From positions 1-50,834 of the forward strand of contig JANYJL010000288.1 of NCBI GenBank assembly GCA_025361845.1: a DNA stretch of 50,834 bases, given 5' to 3'. Of the stretch, positions 44,035 to 50,834 are shown in pieces. Below the pieces are notes generated by a model. The model was given only the letters and a program-made list of their open reading frames with translations. It did not search any database and was not told where the DNA came from. The stretch's first letter is position 1, and each line of letters starts with the position of its first letter. This DNA is from Rhizobacter sp. (GTDB lineage Bacteria > Pseudomonadota > Gammaproteobacteria > Burkholderiales > Burkholderiaceae_C). Made by a program: the position numbers and the translations under genes.

Positions 44035-44442
44035 TCAGCCGGCCGCCCAACGGTCGAGCGCCGCCTTGCCCGCCATGCCCGAGACCGCGCTGACGGCGCT
44101 GCCCCAGGCCATGTCGAGCAAGGACATGCCAACCGGCCAGCCCTTCAGCGTGGCCAGGTTGCTGAGGTCGTAGGTGGCGTAGGCGAAGAAGCCGAACAGG
44201 GCCGCGCTGAGCGCTGTCTTGGTCCAGCCCACATCCGCCGCATGCGGCAGCACGGCGAAGACGAGCAGGCCGACCGCATACACGGCATAGAACAGCACCG
44301 CCACTGGCACGTTCGGCCGCTCGGCCATCAGGTGGCCGATGCCTTGCTGGTAGAGCGGCTTGGCGATGAAGCCGAGCCACAGCATGTCGAGCACGACCAT
44401 CACGAGCGCGATGGCGGCGTAGGCGACGAGGTTCTTCATCAT
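44035..44442 (-). CDS. DUF2177 family membrane protein
   Basis: A 135-residue protein with four hydrophobic helices: VAYAAIALVMVVLDMLWLG, VPVAVLFYAVYAVGLLVFAV, LSAALFGFFAYATYDLSNLATLKGWP and a last helix in SAVSAVSGMAGKAA. The motif FGFFAYATYDLSNLATLKGWP is diagnostic of DUF2177. Function unknown; members often sit near lipid or photolyase genes. ATG 44442 (MMKNL) is used. It lies 13 bp downstream of the PQQ-type dehydrogenase gene on the same strand. Confidence 0.88.
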   Translation of the reverse strand: MMKNLVAYAAIALVMVVLDMLWLGFIAKPLYQQGIGHLMAERPNVPVAVLFYAVYAVGLLVFAVLPHAADVGWTKTALSAALFGFFAYATYDLSNLATLKGWPVGMSLLDMAWGSAVSAVSGMAGKAALDRWAAG

Positions 44443-44455
44443 GGTGTCGGTCCCG

Positions 44456-45769
44456 TCAGTGGGCGGCGCTGACGCGCCAGACCACGTTGCCCACGTCGTC
44501 GGCCACCAACAGGGCGCCCCGCCGGTCCAGTGCCACGCCGACCGGGCGGCCGCGCGCTTCGCCCTTGTCACTCAGAAAGCCTGTCAGCACGTCGTCCGGT
44601 GGACCGGCCGGTTGGCCTGCGGCGAAGGGCACGTAGATCACCTTGTAGCCGCTGTGCGGCGAGCGGTTCCACGAGCCGTGCTGGCCGATGAACATGCCCT
44701 GCGCGAAGCGCGCGGGCAGCGTCGTGCCGACCGAGGAGGCGAGGCCGAGCGAGGCGGTGTGCGGCCCGAGCGCGTAGTCGGGCGCGATAGCGCTGGCCAC
44801 GAGATCCGGCCGCGGCGGCTGCACGCGGGCATCGACGTTGCCGCCGTAGTAGCTGTAGGGCCAGCCGTAGAAGGCACCGTCGCGCACCGAGGTCAGGTAG
44901 TCGGGCACGAGGTCGCTGCCGATCTCGTCGCGCTCGTTCACCACCGTCCACAGCGCCCGCGTCTGCGGCTCCCAGGCCAGGCCGTTCGGGTTGCGCAGGC
45001 CGGTGGCGTAGAGGCGGTGGTGGCCGCTGTCGGTGTCCACCTGCCAGATCGCAGCACGCTCGGCTTCGACCGCCATGCCGCGTTCGGCCACATTGCTGTT
45101 CGAGCCGACCGTGACATAGAGGCTGCGCCCATCGGCACTCGCGACCAGGTTCTTCGTCCAGTGGTGGTTGATCGGGCCGCCGGGCAAGGCCAACACCTGC
45201 ACGCCGGGGCTGGCGATGCGGGTGTCGCCGGGATGGTAGGGAAACTTCAGCACCGCATCGCTGTTCGCCACGTACAGCTCGCTGCCGATGAGGGCCATGC
45301 CGAAGGGCGAATGCAGGTTCGAAATCAACACGGTGTGCAGGTCGGCCACGCCGTCGCCATCGGTGTCGCGCAGCAGGCTGATGCGGTCGGCGCTCGGCAC
45401 GCCGGCACCCGCGCGGCCCATCACCAGACCCATCACCCAGCCCTTGATGCCTTGGCCTTCTTCGGGCCGTTCAGGTGCATTCGTTTCGGCCACCAGCACG
45501 TCGCCATTCGGCAGCACGAGCAGCCAGCGCGGGTGGTCCAGGCCGCGCGCGAACGCGGCGACGGTGGTGCCCGCTGCGGCCTGCGGCAGCAAGCCCGCCG
45601 GCCAGCCGGTGGCGGGCGCGATGTTGACGGTGGGCAGCAGGGTCGGCCGCGGCGCCGGCAGCATCGGCCGCGGCCCGGTGCCGGCCGACAACGGCAGCGT
45701 GGCCGATTCGCCGCAGCCGCCGAGCACGGCGGCCGCAGCCATCACGCCGAGCAGCAGCGCCCGTGCCAT
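44456..45769 (-). CDS. PQQ-dependent sugar dehydrogenase-like lipoprotein (sorbosone/glucose type)
   Basis: A 437-residue lipoprotein (lipobox LGGC about residue 19) with a six-bladed propeller of the soluble glucose/sorbosone dehydrogenase type: [28 protein letters not shown], a calcium-loop-like [65 protein letters not shown], and [21 protein letters not shown] near the end. Family enzymes use PQQ and Ca2+ to oxidise sugars in the periplasm, though many members have no shown substrate. The start ATG 45769 overlaps the stop of the DUF3309 gene by one base (TGATG). Confidence 0.85.
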   Translation of the reverse strand: MARALLLGVMAAAAVLGGCGESATLPLSAGTGPRPMLPAPRPTLLPTVNIAPATGWPAGLLPQAAAGTTVAAFARGLDHPRWLLVLPNGDVLVAETNAPERPEEGQGIKGWVMGLVMGRAGAGVPSADRISLLRDTDGDGVADLHTVLISNLHSPFGMALIGSELYVANSDAVLKFPYHPGDTRIASPGVQVLALPGGPINHHWTKNLVASADGRSLYVTVGSNSNVAERGMAVEAERAAIWQVDTDSGHHRLYATGLRNPNGLAWEPQTRALWTVVNERDEIGSDLVPDYLTSVRDGAFYGWPYSYYGGNVDARVQPPRPDLVASAIAPDYALGPHTASLGLASSVGTTLPARFAQGMFIGQHGSWNRSPHSGYKVIYVPFAAGQPAGPPDDVLTGFLSDKGEARGRPVGVALDRRGALLVADDVGNVVWRVSAAH

Positions 45770-45927
45770 CAGATGCGTCCCATCAGCAGCAGCACCACCA
45801 AGATGATCACCACCAGCCCGAGCCCGCCACTCGGCCCATAGCCCCAACCGGCGCTGTGCGGCCAGGCCGGGACCACGCCGATCAACATCAGGATCAAGAC
45901 GATCAAAACAATGGTTCCGAGGCTCAT
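45769..45927 (-). CDS. DUF3309 small membrane protein
   Basis: A 52-residue membrane protein with two hydrophobic stretches flanking a conserved turn: [22 protein letters not shown], then [16 protein letters not shown] and [14 protein letters not shown]. This matches the DUF3309 pattern (SLGTIL...P-W-x-x-S-x-x-WGYxPSGGLGL...GRI) closely. Function unknown. ATG 45927 is sharply defined, with GGAGC seven bases upstream. The stop overlaps the start of the sugar-dehydrogenase-like gene, so they are translationally coupled. Confidence 0.85.
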   Translation of the reverse strand: MSLGTIVLIVLILMLIGVVPAWPHSAGWGYGPSGGLGLVVIILVVLLLMGRI

Positions 45928-46093
45928 GGCCGCTCCTTGAAAACTGAACCCTGCCGCTGAGCGGGAGGTGCCGAAAGCGCAACGCGCTTCGATCGAGACT
46001 CAGGCTAGGCGCGTGGGGCGGCAGCGTCGGTGCGCTGTCGCACACACGGCCGCGATCTCGCTTTGGTCTCGCCGTGGTCTCGCTGTCGTGTCG

Positions 46094-47488
46094 TCAACGC
46101 GGCCCGAGCATCTGGCGCGGATCGACCCACGCATCGAACTGCGCGGCGCTCACCGCCCCGAGTGCGAGCGCCGCTTCGCGCAGGCTGGTGCCCTCGGCCT
46201 GCGCGTGTTGGGCCACCTTCGCAGCGAGGTCGTAGCCGATGTGCGGCGTGAGTGCGGTGACCAGCATCAGCGAGCCTTCGAGCAACTGCGCCACGCGCGC
46301 TTCGTCGACTTCGATGCCCACGATGCAATGCTGCGTGAAGCTGCGCATCGCGTCGGTCAGCAGGTGCAGACTGGCGAGCGTGTCCAGCGCGATCAGCGGC
46401 TTGCCGACGTTCAACTCGAACTGGCCCTGGCTGGCCGCGTAGCCGATGGCGGTGTCGTGCCCCAGCACCTGCGCGCACACCATCGCAAGCGCTTCCACCT
46501 GGGTCGGGTTCACCTTGCCCGGCATGATCGAACTGCCCGGTTCGTTCTGTGGCAAGCGCAGTTCACCGAGCCCCGCGCGCGGGCCGCTGCCCATCAGGCG
46601 GATGTCGTTGCCGATCTTCGTCAGCGCGATCGCCAGCATCTTCAGCGCGGCATGAAAAGCCACCAGCGCCTCATGCCCGGCCATCGCGGCGAACAGGTTG
46701 TCGGCTTGCACCAGCGGCAGGTCGAAGTGGCGCGCCAGCATCGCGGCCACACGCGAGCCGAACTCGGGGTGCGTGTTCAGGCCCGTGCCGACCGCCGTGC
46801 CACCGATCGCGAGCGTGTGCACCGCGCCGAGTGCGTGATGCAGGCTCACCTCGCACAGCGCGAGCTGGGCGTCGTAGCCACCGAACTCCTGGCCGAGTGT
46901 CACCGGCGTGGCATCTTGCAAGTGCGTGCGGCCGACCTTCACGATCGCCTTGAAGGCCTGCGCCTTGGCTTGCAAGGCCGCACGCAGGCCGTGCAGTGCA
47001 GGCCGCAAGGCATCACGCTCCCGCAACACGATGGCGAGGTGCATGGCCGTCGGGAACACATCGTTGGACGATTGGCCGAGGTTCACGTCATCGTTGGGGT
47101 GCACACGCCGCGCCGCCGGGTCGCTCGCGGCCCATGTGCGCGTGGCCAGGTTCGCCACGACCTCGTTGACATTCATATGGCTCTGCGTGCCCGAGCCTGT
47201 CTGCCACACCGAGAGCGGGAACTCGGCATCGAACTCACCGGCGGCGACGCGCAGTGCGGCGTGGGCGATCGCATGCGCCGCCGCCGGGTCGAGCAGACCG
47301 AGGTCGCGGCTGACGCAGGCGGCCGCCCATTTCACCGCGGCCATCGCGTGGATGAGGGGCAGCGGCATGCGCTGCTCGCCGATCGCGAAGTACTGCAGGC
47401 TGCGCGCAGTCTGCGCGCCCCACAGTGCATCCGCCGGCACGTCGATGGGGCCGAAGCTGTCGGTCTCGCTGCGCTGAAGTTCGCTCAT
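46094..47488 (-). CDS. fumC: Class II fumarate hydratase
   Basis: A 464-residue iron-free fumarase converting fumarate and malate. The family signature GSSIMPGKVNPTQVEALAMV (around residues 315-334) and the substrate-site segment SGSGTQSHMNVNEVV (about 98-112) are complete. TARSLQYFAIG and GRTHLQDATPVTLGQEF also match. ATG 47488 overlaps the stop of the preceding small gene (ATGA). The product acts in the citric acid cycle, often as the oxidative-stress-resistant form. Confidence 0.95.
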   Translation of the reverse strand: MSELQRSETDSFGPIDVPADALWGAQTARSLQYFAIGEQRMPLPLIHAMAAVKWAAACVSRDLGLLDPAAAHAIAHAALRVAAGEFDAEFPLSVWQTGSGTQSHMNVNEVVANLATRTWAASDPAARRVHPNDDVNLGQSSNDVFPTAMHLAIVLRERDALRPALHGLRAALQAKAQAFKAIVKVGRTHLQDATPVTLGQEFGGYDAQLALCEVSLHHALGAVHTLAIGGTAVGTGLNTHPEFGSRVAAMLARHFDLPLVQADNLFAAMAGHEALVAFHAALKMLAIALTKIGNDIRLMGSGPRAGLGELRLPQNEPGSSIMPGKVNPTQVEALAMVCAQVLGHDTAIGYAASQGQFELNVGKPLIALDTLASLHLLTDAMRSFTQHCIVGIEVDEARVAQLLEGSLMLVTALTPHIGYDLAAKVAQHAQAEGTSLREAALALGAVSAAQFDAWVDPRQMLGPR

Positions 47489-47949
47489 CCGTTCACGATA
47501 TACCGGTCGGCCCGTGCGGCACCGAGCACGGCCGGCAAATCCGTGTTCAGCAGGTCGACCGGCGCGCGGCCGTGCAGCCAGTCGTTCGGCTCCGCGAACC
47601 AGCTCGCGAGCGACCAGCCGGCGTAGGCGCTGCCCAGTTCGGCCAGCACCGCCTGACCGTTCGGCTTGAGCGAAAGGTCACGCAGCTCGAACTGGAACAT
47701 CGGAATCCAGAAGCTCTCGCGCCAGACGAAGCCGAACACGCTGCCGCTGGCGATGAGGCGTGCCAGGCTGATGAAGTCGCCGCGGTGCAGGTCGTCCAGC
47801 AGGCGCCCGAGGTCGTCGCCTCGGGCAATGCCGCCCGAGCTTCGAAACGCCGCGAGCATCGCGCTGTGGTCGCGCCCGCTGGGAACGAAGTCGATGGCCG
47901 CGGGCGAGCGGGCCGGGTGGGGTGAGTGGGTTGCAGGGGCTGCATTCAT
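47485..47949 (-). CDS. MbcA/ParS/Xre-type antitoxin-like (DUF2384-like) protein
   Basis: A 154-residue cytoplasmic protein. The C-terminus (SWFAEPNDWLHGRAPVDLLNTDLPAVLGAARADRYIVNG) carries the toxin-binding pattern of the MbcA/ParS/Xre group: a WLxGxxPxxLL stretch and a final RxxxG-like end. The N-terminal part is polar; the middle has FRSSGGIARGDDLGRLLDDLHRGDFISLARLI, which could be a DNA-binding helix region. No RES-type toxin is adjacent, and the partner slot is taken by fumC in a coupled ATGA overlap. It may therefore be a solo, non-toxin regulator. ATG 47949 is the natural start. Confidence 0.7.
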   Translation of the reverse strand: MNAAPATHSPHPARSPAAIDFVPSGRDHSAMLAAFRSSGGIARGDDLGRLLDDLHRGDFISLARLIASGSVFGFVWRESFWIPMFQFELRDLSLKPNGQAVLAELGSAYAGWSLASWFAEPNDWLHGRAPVDLLNTDLPAVLGAARADRYIVNG

Positions 47950-48231
47950 CGGTGTGTTCCCGGCTCGTGCGCTGACGACTTGCGTGCGCTTCGAGGCGTC
48001 AGAAGTTCCTCCTGCGCGCACTGTGTGCGTGGCGTGCCGCGCCTGTCGGTACGACACCGCACAGAGGCCGTGTGACGCCGAAAACACAGGCGCTGAAGTG
48101 TGTTGGCAAGCGCACAGACCCTGTTTCGGGGCGCCCCTACAACCGGCCAGTCGAGACGGTCGCGAAGGCGCTTCAACCAACGCTTCATCGGTCCCGCACC
48201 ACCCCCTCATCCACTCCACAGAAAGTTCATC
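47950..48231. promoter_or_regulatory. Divergent region between the antitoxin-like gene and the OmpA porin
   Basis: 282 bp without a gene. It should hold promoters for the minus-strand fumC operon and the OmpA-like porin. AGAAAG at 48220-48225 precedes the porin ATG. I see no clear box or palindrome. Confidence 0.4.
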
Positions 48232-49428
48232 ATGAAATCTCACCACGCTCTGCGCCTGGTCACCCTCGCGGGCCTCGGCACCCTGATGGTCAGCTCGGCC
48301 TTCGCGCAAGACAGCTACTACTACGGCGGCCTGTCGGTCGGCACCTCGCGCGCCAAGCTGAACGAAGAACGCATCACTGCCAGCCAGTTGCCGGCCGGCG
48401 TCACCGCCACCGGCATCAAGAGCGACGATCGCGAGACCGGCTTCAAGGTCTTCGGCGGCTACCAGGCGAACCGCTACATCGGCTTCGAGGCCGGCTACTT
48501 CAGCCTCGGCAAGTTCACCTACGAGGGCACCACCAATCCGGCCGGCATCATCAACGGCAAGCTCAACTTCAAGGGCGTGAACGCCGACATCGTCGGCACC
48601 CTGCCGGTGACGGACAACTTCTCGGTGATCGGCCGCGTCGGCGCGCAGTTCACGCGCACCCGCACCGCCTTCAGCGGCACCGGTGCCGCCAACCCCGTGA
48701 CCGACCCCGCGCCGAACCAGCGCGAGACCAACTACAAGGTCGGTGCCGGCGTGCAGTACGCGTTCAGCCCCTCCGTGCTGGGCCGTGCCGAAGTCGAACG
48801 CTACCGCGTCAACGAAGCGGTCGGTGGTCACGGTGTGGTGAACACCGTCACCGTCGGCCTGGTGTTCCCGTTCGGCCGCTCCGCGCCGATGATGAAGACG
48901 GCGATGGCCACGCCCTACGTGGCCCCGGCGCCCGCCCCGATCGTGAAGGCCGAGCCGGCCCCCGCGCCGGTAGTCGTGCAGGCACCGCCGCCCGCGCCGG
49001 TCGTCGTCGTGGTCGCCGCGCCCCCGGCACCGGTGATCCCGCCGCGCACACGCGTGACCTACTCGGCCGAATCGATGTTCGGTTTCGACAAGTCGGCCGT
49101 GCAGCCTGAAGGCATGGCCGCACTCGACACCTTCTCGAAGGAGCTGCAAGGCACGCGCTTCGACAAGGTCTCGGTCGAGGGTTACACCGACCGTCTCGGC
49201 TCGGCCGAGTACAACCAGAAGCTGTCGATGGAACGTGCCGAAGCCGTCAAGGCCTACCTGGTGAGCAAGGGTGGTGTGGACGCTTCGAAGGTCACCGCCG
49301 CGGGCATGAGCGAAGGCAACCCGGTGACGAAGCCGGAAGACTGCAAGGGCACCAAGGCGACCGCCAAGCTGCGCGCCTGCCTGCAGCCGGACCGCCGTGT
49401 CGAGATCGAAGTGACGGGCACGAAGTAA
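48232..49428 (+). CDS. OmpA-family outer-membrane protein with N-terminal barrel
   Basis: A 398-residue outer-membrane protein. The signal peptide ends at SSAFAQ (about residue 25). Residues 26-225 form an eight-stranded OmpA-like barrel (YYGGLSVGTSRAKL, FKVFGGYQANRYIGFEAGYF, VGAGVQYAFSPSVLGRAEVERYRV, VTVGLVFPFG). A Pro/Ala/Val linker (225-270) leads to an OmpA peptidoglycan-binding domain: FDKSAVQPEGMAALDTF, VSVEGYTDRLGSAEYNQKLSMERAEAVKAYL, and a two-Cys loop PEDCKGTKATAKLRACLQPDRRVEIEV. It anchors the outer membrane to peptidoglycan. ATG 48232 follows AGAAAG. Confidence 0.92.
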   Translation: MKSHHALRLVTLAGLGTLMVSSAFAQDSYYYGGLSVGTSRAKLNEERITASQLPAGVTATGIKSDDRETGFKVFGGYQANRYIGFEAGYFSLGKFTYEGTTNPAGIINGKLNFKGVNADIVGTLPVTDNFSVIGRVGAQFTRTRTAFSGTGAANPVTDPAPNQRETNYKVGAGVQYAFSPSVLGRAEVERYRVNEAVGGHGVVNTVTVGLVFPFGRSAPMMKTAMATPYVAPAPAPIVKAEPAPAPVVVQAPPPAPVVVVVAAPPAPVIPPRTRVTYSAESMFGFDKSAVQPEGMAALDTFSKELQGTRFDKVSVEGYTDRLGSAEYNQKLSMERAEAVKAYLVSKGGVDASKVTAAGMSEGNPVTKPEDCKGTKATAKLRACLQPDRRVEIEVTGTK

Positions 49429-49448
49429 ATACGCGCCAGAGCGACAGC

Positions 49449-49477
49449 GCGCACGGCGGCTTCGGCCGGCCGTGCGC
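49449..49477 (+). terminator. Hairpin after the OmpA porin gene
   Basis: GCGCACGGC (49449-49457) pairs perfectly with GCCGTGCGC (49469-49477); the loop itself holds GGC-TTCG-GCC, a stable UUCG tetraloop. It lies 20 bp after the porin stop. ATTGTCGTTTC follows, a weak T-rich tail. Confidence 0.7.
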
Positions 49478-49530
49478 ATTGTCGTTTCAACGTGTGGTGC
49501 TGTATGAAACGCTGCCCTTGGCAGCAGGAA

Positions 49531-49555
49531 CCTTCGCCTCGCGCGGAGATTCGAG
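49531..49555. repeat. Dispersed 25-bp repeat, copy B
   Basis: Matches copy A at 3144-3168 at 24 of 25 positions in the same orientation. It lies between the porin terminator and the convergent DUF4398 gene. No other feature is visible in the surrounding 234 bp. Confidence 0.65.
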
Positions 49556-49711
49556 CCAGCAAGAGCATCAGTGGTGCCCAAGCGCTGTGATGGGCGTTGT
49601 GTGGAGCGAAGTCAAGAAGGAGAGCCGAGTCTCTTCCGGCTCGGGTGACATGAGCGCAACACAGCGCGCCGGCGCAATGCAATCGCGCCGAACGCTGCCG
49701 CGCCGACCGCG

Positions 49712-50734
49712 CTACTTCGTCACCACATCATCCGCCTGCGGTGCGAACACGATCTCCACGCGGCGGTTCATCTGGCGGCCGGAGATGGTGGCGTTGCTCG
49801 CTGCCGGCATCTCTTCGCCGTGCGCCTGCGTGCTCAGCCGTTCGGCCGGCACACCCAGGCCGACAAGCGCGGACTTGACGGCAGCTGCGCGACGACCTGA
49901 CAGGTCGAGGTTGGAACTGGCCGAGCCGATGCTGTCGGTGTAGCCCTCGATCGAGGCACTGCGCTGCGGGTTGCGCTGAAAGAAGGCGGCCAGCTTGCCG
50001 AGGTTGCCGGTGCTGTCGGAAGTCAACTGCGCCTTGCCGGTGTCGAACAGCACATCGCCGAGGGTGACGACCATGCCGCGTTCGGTCTTCTTCGCGTTCA
50101 GCTCCTTCAACTGCATTTCGAGGTCACCCAGGCGCGTGTCGCGGCGCTCGATGCGGGCCTTGTCGTTCTGCGCCGCGGCGTCGGCAGCGGCGAGCTCGGC
50201 GGTCTTTTGGGCATTGAGTTGCTGCGATTGGGTCAGTGCTGTCTGGGCCGCGTCGATCTCGCTGCTGCGCGCGGCGAGCTTGGTGTCGGCCGCAGCCAGC
50301 TCGCTGCTCTTCTGCGCGTTCGCTCGTTCGGATTGGGTCAGCGCCGCTTGCGCGGTGTCCGCCTCACGGGTGCGCAGGGCCAGGCGCATGCGGTCTCGCT
50401 CCGCGCCGGCACCGGCGGTGATGGCCTGCGAGGCCTTGCTCGCCGCGGTGTCTTGCGCGATCGTCACACGCTGCGAGGCGAGGTAGGCGAGGTGGTCCAC
50501 CGTGCTCGGCTTGCCGCCCGAACTCCAGGTCTGCTCTGCAAACCGCAGGGATTCGGCGGCGCGCTTCAATTCGTCGGGCGCGAGGCTGCTGACCTGGGTG
50601 TCGCGCTGAGCCGCGTCGTAGCGGTTGCGCGCCTGGTCGAGGGCGCCGTTGGGTACGGGCATCGAGCCGCAGGCGGCCATCAGTGCGGCGGTGGCCAGGC
50701 TGAGGGCGGTGAGGGTGTAGCTGCGTGAGGTCAT
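49712..50734 (-). CDS. OmpA-family lipoprotein with DUF4398 domain
   Basis: A 340-residue lipoprotein (lipobox MAAC, Cys22). Residues about 28-100 form the DUF4398 region (LDQARNRYDAAQRDT, APDELKRAAESLRFAEQTW), residues 105-215 are a long coiled coil with two near-identical heptad blocks (TAQAALTQSERANAQKSSEL and AAQTALTQSQQLNAQKTAEL), and residues 220-335 form an OmpA peptidoglycan-binding domain (VVTLGDVLFDTGKAQL, IEGYTDSIGSASSNLDLSGRRAAAVKSAL, MNRRVEIVFAPQ). It links the outer membrane to peptidoglycan. It starts 26 bp after the preceding gene's stop, on the same strand. Confidence 0.9.
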   Translation of the reverse strand: MTSRSYTLTALSLATAALMAACGSMPVPNGALDQARNRYDAAQRDTQVSSLAPDELKRAAESLRFAEQTWSSGGKPSTVDHLAYLASQRVTIAQDTAASKASQAITAGAGAERDRMRLALRTREADTAQAALTQSERANAQKSSELAAADTKLAARSSEIDAAQTALTQSQQLNAQKTAELAAADAAAQNDKARIERRDTRLGDLEMQLKELNAKKTERGMVVTLGDVLFDTGKAQLTSDSTGNLGKLAAFFQRNPQRSASIEGYTDSIGSASSNLDLSGRRAAAVKSALVGLGVPAERLSTQAHGEEMPAASNATISGRQMNRRVEIVFAPQADDVVTK

Positions 50735-50760
50735 GGTGGGCTTTCGGAGGTTCGCCGCGT

Positions 50761-50834
50761 TCAGCGAACGGTCTTGCGGTTGATTTCTTCTTGCAGCGCG
50801 CGGGCGGCGTCCTGCGTCTCTTGGGCGGCCTTGC
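50761..50834 (-). CDS. C-terminal end of an upstream gene, probably a DUF4398 lipoprotein
   Basis: The last 23 codons of a minus-strand gene that continues past the right edge. The visible end KAAQETQDAARALQEEINRKTVR is helical and heptad-like. Its stop is 26 bp before the OmpA/DUF4398 gene, and such genes often come in pairs, so a DUF4398 protein is likely. The assignment is inference from context. Confidence 0.5.
   Translation of the reverse strand, partial: KAAQETQDAARALQEEINRKTVR

Overview
The window is about 50.8 kb of GC-rich (roughly two-thirds G+C), densely packed bacterial chromosome. Gene content and protein style point to a betaproteobacterium of order Burkholderiales, close to the Leptothrix/Rubrivivax/Sphaerotilus group. 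The strongest pointers are a multicopper oxidase / FKBP isomerase / cytochrome c operon laid out like Leptothrix mofABC, a selenoneine (sen) cluster, RdgC, and the short GC-rich hairpin elements typical of this group. I saw no rRNA, tRNA, CRISPR array or transposase. This identification is an inference from gene content.

Layout. 1-4.7 kb: a truncated Cache/HAMP sensor, a YghZ-type aldo/keto reductase, an unrecognised protein, a site-2-type metalloprotease with a small exported partner, and a tyrosine-phosphatase-like protein. 4.7-7.2 kb: a CpxP-like lipoprotein, response regulator and histidine kinase (envelope-stress type). 7.3-12.4 kb: ChaA antiporter, YgjP-like metallopeptidase, SET-domain protein, MaiA-type glutathione transferase, LrgA/LrgB with a beheaded GNAT remnant, and a tiny basic protein. 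12.5-16.7 kb: selD(senC)-senB, senA and egtD, a complete gene set for making selenoneine from histidine and selenide. 16.8-19.3 kb: a PhnC-PhnE-PhnE-like ABC importer without a binding protein, divergent from egtD across a palindromic site. 19.3-24 kb: an accessory block with a PstI/BsuBI-type restriction-modification pair, an H1-tailed HU protein, a small Cys/Trp-rich exported protein and a four-helix membrane protein. 24-29.5 kb: dbpA, a VF530 protein, a beta-propeller protein with an Ig-like lipoprotein, panE and rdgC.

29.5-39.5 kb (minus strand) is the mof-like operon: a 2034-residue multicopper oxidase carrying GSGY repeats and seven fibronectin III domains, then an FKBP isomerase, a cytochrome c/periplasmic-binding fusion, an SCO1-type copper chaperone and a PsiF-like protein. 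A 658-bp AT-rich intergenic region with paired TTAA boxes separates it from a divergent QseB/PmrA-like two-component system (40.2-42.3 kb). Copies of a PmrA-type box lie before that system and before the unknown gene behind it. 43.2-50.8 kb holds envelope and housekeeping genes: crystallin/glycine-zipper protein, DUF2177, a PQQ-type glucose/sorbosone dehydrogenase-like lipoprotein, DUF3309, fumC behind a DUF2384-like gene, an OmpA porin and an OmpA/DUF4398 lipoprotein.

The most interesting parts are the selenoneine cluster with its possible selenium importer, the enlarged MofA-like oxidase with its TTAA-box control region, and the small membrane/exported cassette next to the restriction-modification system.
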